From assembly GCA_031275085.1 (NCBI GenBank), contig JAISPG010000014.1, positions 1 to 36,147 of the forward strand: a stretch of DNA of 36,147 nucleotides, given 5' to 3'. Below are positions 16,637-23,270 of the stretch, piece after piece. The stretch is from Bacteroidales bacterium (GTDB taxonomy: Bacteria > Bacteroidota > Bacteroidia > Bacteroidales > ML635J-15). The translations under genes were made by a program, and so were the position numbers. Positions within the stretch are counted from its first letter, which is position 1; each line of letters begins with the position of its first letter. Under the pieces are notes generated by a model that was given only the letters and a program-made list of their open reading frames with translations, did no database searches and had not been told where the DNA came from.

Positions 16637-17050
16637 TTATAAGCATCTGAAAATGCAATTAACTTCTTTTCCCATATGAGTTGTAGTTCCATACCAACAA
16701 TTGGAAACCGCACCCGAACATGATGCCCATTTCACCCCTTTATTGTCTCCTGATGCAAACGATCCTGTAGCGTTAGGACAGGCAAATAAAGGTCCTTCAT
16801 ACTCAAATAAACCTTGTGCTTTATTATTTGCATTTAAATATAATATTCCTACGTTATTGTATTCATCAATATAATTTTTATCTGCAATTTCCCATTTAAC
16901 ATCTTCAAAAACACATCCGTTTGCTGATCTGGTCTCAACAAATTCCTGGTCTGTGAAAATATTTTCTTTTGCACATCCGGTAAACATAAATTGTACAGCA
17001 AATAATACAATAACAGCTACAATTTGACTTTTTGCTAAATTCTTTTTCAT
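16637..17050 (-). CDS. Small cysteine-containing lipoprotein (copy A)
   Basis: A 137-residue protein with a signal peptide ending in the lipobox MFTGC (C26). The mature part has six further cysteines. The conserved block, shared with copy B, is LYxNANNxxQxLFEY, then CPNATG, then a DNKGV motif, then CX6CW (SCSGAVSNCWYG), ending in CL. I recognise no family. Pairing with a propeller lipoprotein recalls the NVEALA-type exported peptides of Bacteroidales, which lie next to 6-bladed propeller lipoproteins, but this protein is longer and has its own lipobox. The gene is first in its two-gene cassette; the run AAAAAAAGA before its ATG is also found before copy B. Confidence 0.7.
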   Translation of the reverse strand: MKKNLAKSQIVAVIVLFAVQFMFTGCAKENIFTDQEFVETRSANGCVFEDVKWEIADKNYIDEYNNVGILYLNANNKAQGLFEYEGPLFACPNATGSFASGDNKGVKWASCSGAVSNCWYGTTTHMGKEVNCIFRCL

Positions 17051-17165
17051 AATCTTCTTTTTTTAGTTTAACTTAATTTAATTGTTAATCCGATTTTTTT
17101 AATTTAATTGAATCAAAAAATCAGACAAGTAAAGTAAATCATTAACTCTGAAAATTACAAATGTT

Positions 17166-17194
17166 TTTATAAAATTTTTAACTTATTTTATAAA
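17166..17194. repeat. Short inverted repeat upstream of cassette A
   Basis: 10-bp perfect arms (TTTATAAAAT / ATTTTATAAA) with a 9-bp spacer, 116 bp before the copy A start. It could be an operator, but AT-rich palindromes arise easily by chance. Confidence 0.3.
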
Positions 17195-17243
17195 TATAAA
17201 AGCAGCGAATACTATTTTACTATTTTAACAAACCTTACAAAGG

Positions 17244-17350
17244 TTGATATTAGTAGTATATTTATTACCTTAATTATATCATAAAATATTTAATCGTTAA
17301 TAATAAAATATATTATTGTTGGATTTTATCAACTATAATACTAATATCAT
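17244..17350. repeat. Long-range imperfect inverted repeat
   Basis: TTGATATTAGTAGTATA (17244-17260) pairs with 17334-17350 (TATAATACTAATATCAT) at 15 of 17 positions; about 73 bp lies between. The sequence between has no ORF. It may be a small non-autonomous element or a regulatory structure. Confidence 0.4.
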
Positions 17351-17388
17351 ATTGGAATTTATAAATTTATGGCCATTCAAATAAAGAA

Positions 17389-17521
17389 ACTGCCTCAAAA
17401 GTATTTTACAGCACAGAACCTAAGAAGGCACAAAAATTATAATCTTTCAATCATTTTTTTTGCAGACTTTACATAAATCTTTGCATCCCCTTACAGTTGT
17501 TATTTTATATTTTGAGGCAGT
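17389..17521. mobile_element. MITE-like element or IS relic
   Basis: 133 bp bounded by a perfect 12-bp inverted repeat, ACTGCCTCAAAA and TTTTGAGGCAGT. Ends of this form (TGCCTCAAAA) occur on Bacteroidota insertion sequences, and the inside (CCTAAGAAGGCACAAAA) resembles their non-coding ends. No transposase sequence remains and no target duplication was seen. Its position 75 bp after the copy B propeller stop also lets it act as a terminator-like hairpin. Confidence 0.45.
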
Positions 17522-17595
17522 CTTTAAAAAACAATCATTATTCAAAAAAAACAATAAAGTTTTCCAGTTCAACTATAAAGAATTAAAGTTTTTTC

Positions 17596-19263
17596 CTAAT
17601 AAATAATTTCATAGATAATTCCGTTATGTTCGATATAATTTAACCCTTTCAACATTTTGGGAATGAGAACACTTTCTATATCAAAAGCCGTGTAGATCGA
17701 GTCATGTACTACCGAATTATTTTCAACGATAGTTAAACGAGGGTTTCGCAATCCGTCATATTTTGTAAGTCTTCTTATTATTCCGGTCGAATCTATTACA
17801 AGGTTCTTAAAATCCTGCAGGTTATATTTTCCAAGTTCACCATATGCTTCACCAATACTATTCCCTGTTACGATAAGATAGAAAGGGTTTTTCTCCAGAG
17901 CTTCTTTGTTGCCGGCTATTTCTGTATATACAGCTTCATTACATCCCATGCAACCGTCAGCTATATAAAAAGTTACAACTCTATAATTTTCATTTGTTAT
18001 TTTTTTCCTGGAATTCAGAAATTTTATAATATAATTTTCATCCGTATCAAAACCTTTTGTAATATCTGATATTTTCTGTTTACGTATTTCAAGATCGTTC
18101 CTGCACGAATCAATAAAATCATTATAATTACGTTTTGTTTTTACAAGTTTCAGATAATCAACCTGGATCACAGAATCATTTTTAGGATGTATATCCAACA
18201 CATCATTTTTTGTATAAAAACAGGGCCAGTTCTTATTACAGTAGAGTTCTCCCAGATATTCAAAATCCTTATTTGCAATTATTATATTCCACAAACCTCC
18301 GGTACAGTCATAAAATTCATCATTATAATATACACAGGAAAAATACAATTCCCTGTAAGGATCATAATAAGTACCGGAATATATATGCTCCAGATTATTA
18401 TTGTAGTACATCGAAGGTTTAGCCATTGGCATTACCGAATCTATCAATCTTGACTTTAACGAATAGGTTATTATTTCATCATTTTCATAATCCCATTCAA
18501 AAATATCAGATGAATAGTTGTAGCGTACAAGCGGCAGATTATTGCCGGAAATTGAATAGTGTACATCACTCCAGCTGGTAGGATAATAAATACCTTCCTC
18601 AATATACGGAAAACTATTATGTTTTGATAAATAAAATTTCTGTTCCGGTATATTGTAGCGCATTAAAAACGGTAAACGGTTTTCCATAAATTCTTTTGTG
18701 CCTACATCTCCTATTTGTCCAAAATATGTAGAAAAAAATGTATTAGAGCCTACAACAGGAATATTATCCGCTTTTTGTGAAGGAGGCAGGATAGTCTTAA
18801 TATCAAGATTTCTGTTTTTTAATTCTACAGTATCTATATTATATTTATATACTTGTTTAAGATTTCCGTCATAGTCTATCAACTGAAACATTCCCGGATT
18901 TCTCATTTCATATTCCCGGCTATAATAATAAACATCATAAAACAGAAAAATACTATCTTTATTAATATATTTAAAACTCTTCAGTATTCTTTCCTGGTCA
19001 GCCGGAATTTCCCTGATCTTTGCTCCATTGTCCAGATCATAAAAAGATAATTTTTCCGAATTCGCTATAATAACCAAGACATTTGAACCGTCTATCTCGA
19101 CTAACTGTTCTCTGGCAAAAGTATAATTACGGTCGGATTCTTCCAGTATTATTTCTTTGGTTTTAATGATCTGAATATCATAAACAGCCGGAGCTTCCTT
19201 TTTCTTTGTACATGAATACAAAAACAACTCAAGGATTATAAAAATAAAGATAGCATTTTTCAT
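17596..19263 (-). CDS. DUF4221-like propeller lipoprotein with CxxC thioredoxin-like C-terminus (copy B)
   Basis: A 555-residue paralogue of the gene at 14969-16618 with the same plan: lipobox LFLYSC (C18), propeller-like repeats, the YYDPYRELYFSCVYYN motif and a C-terminal domain with C438 and C441 in DGCMGCNEAVYTE. The largest difference is an added short segment near residue 115 (YYSREYEMRNPG); the last 119 residues align without gaps. Both catalytic-type cysteines and the NPRLTI segment are kept in both copies, which argues that the CxxC domain is under selection. It starts 24 bp after the copy B Cys lipoprotein gene. Confidence 0.65.
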   Translation of the reverse strand: MKNAIFIFIILELFLYSCTKKKEAPAVYDIQIIKTKEIILEESDRNYTFAREQLVEIDGSNVLVIIANSEKLSFYDLDNGAKIREIPADQERILKSFKYINKDSIFLFYDVYYYSREYEMRNPGMFQLIDYDGNLKQVYKYNIDTVELKNRNLDIKTILPPSQKADNIPVVGSNTFFSTYFGQIGDVGTKEFMENRLPFLMRYNIPEQKFYLSKHNSFPYIEEGIYYPTSWSDVHYSISGNNLPLVRYNYSSDIFEWDYENDEIITYSLKSRLIDSVMPMAKPSMYYNNNLEHIYSGTYYDPYRELYFSCVYYNDEFYDCTGGLWNIIIANKDFEYLGELYCNKNWPCFYTKNDVLDIHPKNDSVIQVDYLKLVKTKRNYNDFIDSCRNDLEIRKQKISDITKGFDTDENYIIKFLNSRKKITNENYRVVTFYIADGCMGCNEAVYTEIAGNKEALEKNPFYLIVTGNSIGEAYGELGKYNLQDFKNLVIDSTGIIRRLTKYDGLRNPRLTIVENNSVVHDSIYTAFDIESVLIPKMLKGLNYIEHNGIIYEIIY

Positions 19264-19287
19264 TGTTCTTTTTTTAAAATTTTAAGT

Positions 19288-19719
19288 TCATAAACACACT
19301 TTAATTGTAGGAACTGTCTTCCCTCCTATTTCTGCACTTGAAGGCCAGCAATTATGTGCAGGCGGTTCACATGTGTAAGTTATCACACCTTTATTATCGA
19401 TTTTTTTCAATGTTCCGGTTGCATTCGGACAATCCGGATTACTACTGGCTTTACTTGTGCCTACATATTCAAATAAGCATTGGTCCGGATTATTGGCATT
19501 CTGGTACAGCATACCTACGATCCCATCCTCGTCGACATAGCTTTTATCTATCAGAATCCAGTCGGGATTTACAAATACATATTCACTTGTTAATACTGTT
19601 CCTGCAGAATTCTGACCTGAAAGAACATCTTCCATATCACATCCGACAAATACAAACTGAATTGCAAATAGTGTCATTACAACAAATACAATTGGGCTTT
19701 TTACTAATTTTGTTTTCAT
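19288..19719 (-). CDS. Small cysteine-containing lipoprotein (copy B)
   Basis: 143 residues, lipobox FVFVGC (C27). It shares with copy A the block LYQNANNPDQCLFEY, DCPNATG, IDNKGV, CX6CW (TCEPPAHNCWPS) and the terminal CL. Outside this block the N-terminal half of the mature protein has diverged strongly, while the signal peptide region and the cysteine block are conserved. Five cysteines follow the lipobox; four are common to both copies. No known family is recognised. It is the first gene of its cassette. Confidence 0.7.
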   Translation of the reverse strand: MKTKLVKSPIVFVVMTLFAIQFVFVGCDMEDVLSGQNSAGTVLTSEYVFVNPDWILIDKSYVDEDGIVGMLYQNANNPDQCLFEYVGTSKASSNPDCPNATGTLKKIDNKGVITYTCEPPAHNCWPSSAEIGGKTVPTIKVCL

Positions 19720-19815
19720 TTTTCTCTTTTTTTAGTTTAACATATTTTAATTATGTCAAATTTTCAGATTCCGCGGCTACAAAAAATTCGACAATCAAAA
19801 TAAAGAAAAATTAAT

Positions 19816-19843
19816 AATAAATACAAAACTTTTTGTATTTATT
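19816..19843. repeat. Perfect palindrome upstream of cassette B
   Basis: 13-bp arms AATAAATACAAAA and TTTTGTATTTATT separated by CT, 97 bp before the copy B start. It could be an operator or a hairpin in the leader RNA. Confidence 0.4.
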
Positions 19844-19963
19844 TTGCATTTTTTGTAATAATAATTTATTATACATACAATCAGCTTACCTGCATTACCG
19901 GGATTAGTCATTATATATTAAATTTCATAAAGTCGAATTATTGAATTATAATTTTGAAAATTG

Positions 19964-19971
19964 CAAACATA
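19964..19971 (-). promoter_or_regulatory. Possible -7 element for cassette B
   Basis: Reads TATGTTTG on the minus strand, an exact fit to TAnnTTTG, but lies 245 bp before the gene and lacks a well-spaced -33 element. If used, the leader would include the palindrome at 19816-19843. Confidence 0.25.
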
Positions 19972-20118
19972 AAATAAATAATTTTTATCTATTTTAGATA
20001 AACAAAAATACATAAAAATATCCATTATAACAAAAATTAGATATTTATCTTTTATATCGGAAATAAAAAACTAAAAGGAAGGTATTCCAAAATTAAGTTT
20101 ATGGTAATAGAATATAAA

Positions 20119-20155
20119 AAAAGAGGTTATTTCTAAAGTCGAAATAACCTCTTTT
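20119..20155 (-). terminator. Rho-independent terminator of tnaA
   Basis: A 15-bp perfect stem (AAAAGAGGTTATTTC / GAAATAACCTCTTTT) with a 7-base loop, followed by TTTTT on the minus strand, 21 bp past the tnaA stop. Confidence 0.88.
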
Positions 20156-20175
20156 ATTGATCTTATTTTTTACTA

Positions 20176-21549
20176 CTATAATCTATCCAATTTAACTGTA
20201 AAATGACGCATAAGAGGTGCTTCCCATACTATTTTCACACCACGGGTAATTTTTTCTCTTCTGTCGTAAACATTTTTCAATGCAGCTGCAATAACATCCA
20301 TGTGGTTGTTAGTGTATACACGACGAGGAATTGCTAAACGTAACAAATCCAATCCACCGAAACGGTTTTCACGAGTAACAGGATCACGGTCAGCTAATAA
20401 GTAACCGATTTCGCAACTACGAATACCTGCTTCAAGATATAATTCAATCGTTAATGTTTGAGCAGGGAATTCTTCTTTTGGAATATGAGTCAACACTTTT
20501 GGCGCATCAACAAAAATTGCATGTCCGCCTGCAGGACGTTGGTACGGAATACCATATTCATCCAATTTTTTTGCAAGATATTCAACTTGTTTGATACGAG
20601 TTTCCAAATTGTCAAACTCTGTATTTTCGTCCAAGCCAACAGCCAATGCGTTCATATCTCTGCCGTTCATTCCTCCGTAAGTAAGATATCCTTCGAAAGG
20701 AATACAGAATTTTTTAGCGCCTTCATACCAATCTTCGCGACGAGTTGCAATAAATCCACCCATATTTACGATACCATCTTTTTTAGCACTCATGGTCATT
20801 CCATCAGCAAGATCAAACATTTCTTTTGTGATTTCTTTGATGGTTTTGTTTTCATAGCCTTTTTCGCGAGTTTTGATAAAATAAGCATTTTCTGCGAAAC
20901 GAGCTGAATCGAACAATACCGGTTTTTTATATTTATCAGCAATTACGCGAACTTCTTTCAAGTTTTGCATAGAAACAGGCTGTCCTCCGGCTGTATTATT
21001 GGTAATAGTAACAATAATAAAAGGAATTTTATCAGCATTTTCAGCCAATGCTTTTTCCAATTTCTTTGGATCTACATTTCCTTTGAAAGGAATTTCTAAC
21101 TGTGTATTTTTTGCTTCGTCAATAGTGCAATCCAATGCAAAAGCTTTACGAGATTCGATATGCCCTTTTGTTGTATCGAAGTGTGAGTTACCCGGAACAA
21201 TATCGCCTGCTTTTATCAGGTGAGAAAATAAAACATTTTCTGCAGCACGCCCTTGATGAGTAGGAATAACGTATCCGAAACCTGTTAACTCAGTGATTTT
21301 ATTTTTTAAGTTGAAAAATGATGATGCTCCTGCATAACTTTCATCTCCCAACATCATAGCTGCCCATTGGCGGTCAGACATAGATCCTGTTCCTGAGTCT
21401 GTGATTAAGTCGATATATACTTGTTCTGATCTTAATTGAAACGTGTTGTAATGAGCTTCTTTGATCCATTTTTCTCTCTCTTCGCGTGTACTTTTACGTA
21501 TTGGTTCAATCATCTTGATTTTCCAAGATTCTGCAAATGGTAATTCCAT
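20176..21549 (-). CDS. tnaA: Tryptophanase (tryptophan indole-lyase)
   Basis: A 457-residue PLP enzyme that splits L-tryptophan into indole, pyruvate and ammonia. The sequence follows Bacteroides tryptophanases closely from the first residues (MELPFAESWKIKM) and keeps the PLP lysine K257 in MTMSAKKDG, the phosphate/ring-binding segments PTHQGRAAEN and DSARFAENAYF, and SCEIGYLLADRDP near the C-terminus. Tyrosine phenol-lyase is the nearest alternative, but TITNNTAGGQPVS and the final MRHFTVKL fit tryptophanase better. It stands alone with its own promoter and terminator and a leader of about 160 bases. Codon use looks slightly more G+C-rich than in its neighbours, which fits a highly expressed gene. 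Indole made here could act as a signal, but no tryptophan permease is adjacent. Confidence 0.93.
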   Translation of the reverse strand: MELPFAESWKIKMIEPIRKSTREEREKWIKEAHYNTFQLRSEQVYIDLITDSGTGSMSDRQWAAMMLGDESYAGASSFFNLKNKITELTGFGYVIPTHQGRAAENVLFSHLIKAGDIVPGNSHFDTTKGHIESRKAFALDCTIDEAKNTQLEIPFKGNVDPKKLEKALAENADKIPFIIVTITNNTAGGQPVSMQNLKEVRVIADKYKKPVLFDSARFAENAYFIKTREKGYENKTIKEITKEMFDLADGMTMSAKKDGIVNMGGFIATRREDWYEGAKKFCIPFEGYLTYGGMNGRDMNALAVGLDENTEFDNLETRIKQVEYLAKKLDEYGIPYQRPAGGHAIFVDAPKVLTHIPKEEFPAQTLTIELYLEAGIRSCEIGYLLADRDPVTRENRFGGLDLLRLAIPRRVYTNNHMDVIAAALKNVYDRREKITRGVKIVWEAPLMRHFTVKLDRL

Positions 21550-21622
21550 ATATTTATATTTTTATATTATTATTTTTATTGATTTTTATTTAATTTATTA
21601 ATTGGCTGATCAGGGGAAAATA

Positions 21623-21703
21623 TTATGCAAAAAAATCTCTGTCCTTAATATTAAGGAATACATACTTCGCCAATATTGTTAATCTTTCAATTATAAATAT
21701 CAT
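21623..21703 (-). other. Short ORF in the tnaA leader
   Basis: A 26-codon frame from ATG 21703 to TAA 21623-21625, starting about 10 bases after the predicted transcript start. Its size and place resemble TnaC, the leader peptide that controls tryptophanase in E. coli, but it contains no tryptophan codon, so TnaC-like attenuation is not supported. It may be chance. Confidence 0.2.
21642..21657. repeat. 16-bp perfect palindrome in the tnaA leader
   Basis: TCCTTAATATTAAGGA, lying about 60 bases downstream of the predicted tnaA transcript start. It may be a repressor site or part of a leader structure. Confidence 0.4.
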
Positions 21704-21719
21704 ATCAGATAATTGCTTA

Positions 21720-21749
21720 CAAAGTTAAAAAAAACATTAAAATATCAAA
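21720..21749 (-). promoter_or_regulatory. tnaA promoter
   Basis: On the minus strand TTTG (21746-21749), an 18-bp spacer and TAACTTTG (21720-21727) fit the Bacteroidota promoter, with the spacer one base shorter than usual. The transcript would begin near 21713 and have a leader of about 160 bases. Confidence 0.55.
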
Positions 21750-21930
21750 GTGTTATAAAATATTTTTCTGATTTTTTTTATTATAAACTATTTAGATGCC
21801 TTATATATATAAATGGCATGGAAATACTATCATTTTTTCTGATCAGAAAAAGTAAGCATGAAATTTTTCCATTTATTTAAAAATATTGCCTATTTTTTAT
21901 ATAATTAGAAAAAAAATCGGTATAAAATAT

Positions 21931-21938
21931 TATCTTTG
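21931..21938 (+). promoter_or_regulatory. -7 promoter element of the AAA ATPase gene
   Basis: TATCTTTG, an exact match to TAnnTTTG, 12 bp before ATG 21951. The TTG at 21936 lies inside this element and cannot be the start codon. No clear -33 element is seen. Confidence 0.5.
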
Positions 21939-21950
21939 CAAAAAAACAAT

Positions 21951-23192
21951 ATGAAACACCTAAGAAAAAGATATATAAGAAAAATAATGGAAGCCTGTAA
22001 ATCAGTACCAATAATTATATTGATCGGCGCCAGACAGGTGGGAAAAACAACTATTATGAAAAACCTGCCATTGCAAAAAGATTTTATATATCTTGATGGT
22101 CAGGATCCTGAAACAGCAGAATTATTTACAAAAAAAAATATTATTGAAAAATATTTACAAGTAAATCTGAACCGCGAACTAAACGGATATTTATTATTAG
22201 ATGAATTCCAATTCATAAATGACATTTCCACATTTTTAAAATTATTGACCGATCATAATCCAAAACTAAAAATAATATGTTCGGGAAGCTCAAGCATAAA
22301 TATACTGCAGAAAGTTAAAGAGTCATTAGCCGGAAGAGCCAGGATTATAGAAATATTTTCATTATCATTTGAAGAGTACCTTATGTTCTCCGATAAAAAA
22401 TTATGGGAATTATACTTAAAATATGATGCAAATACCGAAACCGAAATAATAAATAAAAATATTTTCTCATACTTTAAAGAATATCTTTTATTTGGAGGAT
22501 TTCCGCGTATAGCAAACGAAAAAAACTTCGAAAACAAAATAGACCTGCTTGATGATATTTACAAAACTTATTTGTTAAAAGATGTCAGAGCATTTATCAG
22601 AAACGAGGATTTTGTAGGTTTTAACAAATTATTACGACTGCTTTCAGCGCAAACCGGAAATATGATAAACGTAAACAATCTTGCTCAGGACTCAGGATTA
22701 TCATACAAAAAAACAGAAGAATATTTATACATTTTAGAACAAATGTACATTATAAAATTACTGGAACCATACCATACAAACAAGCGTAAAACTATCTCAA
22801 AGATGAAAAAGGTATACTTTACGGATCTGGGTTTGCGAAATATCATATACAGCGACTTTAAAGCTATAGAAGACAGGATCGACAATGGCAGTATTTTTGA
22901 AAATAATGTATTTCTGGAACTTTTAAGAATAATAAAAAAATCGTATAAAATAAATTACTACCGCACTGTTGACGGCTCTGAAGTTGATTTTGTAATAGAT
23001 AACCTAAGAGAAAAAATTTCATTTGAAGTAAAATACAAAAAATTTGAAAAGCCAAAACTGTTAAAAAATCTTACATTATTTAATTCCATAGAAAATATTA
23101 CAAAATCTTACGTCATAAATCAAAATTTAAATGATATCATCGAAAATATACATTATTTTCCAGGAGTTTTAATTAATAAATTAGATTTTTAG
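21951..23192 (+). CDS. AAA-family ATPase with DUF4143 domain
   Basis: A 413-residue cytoplasmic ATPase common in accessory regions of anaerobes. Walker A is GARQVGKTT (26-34), Walker B is LLLDEF (81-86), and a sensor-like stretch CSGSSSINIL follows near 115. The C-terminal DUF4143 part (about 200-413) includes YLYILEQMYIIKLL, YFTDLGLRNII and the ending FENNVFLELLR...YYRTVDGSEVDFVID. The GSEVDFVID segment, followed by FEVKYKK, looks like a PD-(D/E)XK nuclease-like core, often seen in this family. The function is not known; roles in defence or toxin-antitoxin-like systems have been proposed. It is a single-gene unit, divergent from tnaA, with its own -7 element. A second, decayed relative lies at 12717-12838. 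Confidence 0.85.
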   Translation: MKHLRKRYIRKIMEACKSVPIIILIGARQVGKTTIMKNLPLQKDFIYLDGQDPETAELFTKKNIIEKYLQVNLNRELNGYLLLDEFQFINDISTFLKLLTDHNPKLKIICSGSSSINILQKVKESLAGRARIIEIFSLSFEEYLMFSDKKLWELYLKYDANTETEIINKNIFSYFKEYLLFGGFPRIANEKNFENKIDLLDDIYKTYLLKDVRAFIRNEDFVGFNKLLRLLSAQTGNMINVNNLAQDSGLSYKKTEEYLYILEQMYIIKLLEPYHTNKRKTISKMKKVYFTDLGLRNIIYSDFKAIEDRIDNGSIFENNVFLELLRIIKKSYKINYYRTVDGSEVDFVIDNLREKISFEVKYKKFEKPKLLKNLTLFNSIENITKSYVINQNLNDIIENIHYFPGVLINKLDF

Positions 23193-23270
23193 TCATTTTG
23201 AGTTTTATGTCCTTCCAACTTTTTATAACAGGATTTTTTTACTAATTTCACGCCGTTAAAATTATATAAA

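Larger units (their letters stand above)
17051..17595. other. Intergenic region between the two cassettes
   Basis: 545 bp, very AT-rich, with no gene. It contains three inverted-repeat structures listed separately (17166-17194, 17244-17350, 17389-17521). It should also contain the promoter of copy A, but I found no convincing TTTG/TAnnTTTG pair. Confidence 0.6.
19720..20116. other. Intergenic region upstream of cassette B
   Basis: About 400 bp of very AT-rich DNA without a gene. It contains a 28-bp palindrome (19816-19843) and a possible distant -7 element (19964-19971), both listed separately; nothing else stands out. Confidence 0.6.
21550..21950. other. Divergent regulatory region between tnaA and the AAA ATPase gene
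   Basis: About 400 bp with no intact gene. It contains the tnaA leader and promoter on one side (21550-21749), the -7 element of the ATPase gene at 21931, and roughly 180 bp of AT-rich DNA between them in which I see nothing specific. Confidence 0.6.

Noticed and set aside
20176..21549. Tyrosine phenol-lyase instead of tryptophanase
   Set aside because: The sequence follows Bacteroides tryptophanase far more closely, including the N-terminus and the TITNNTAGGQPVS segment.
21575..21703. A TnaC-like attenuation peptide for tnaA
   Set aside because: The leader ORF has no tryptophan codon and no TnaC-like ending, so only its length and place fit.
21936..21950. TTG as the start of the AAA ATPase gene
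   Set aside because: It falls inside the TATCTTTG promoter element; ATG 21951 is preferred.
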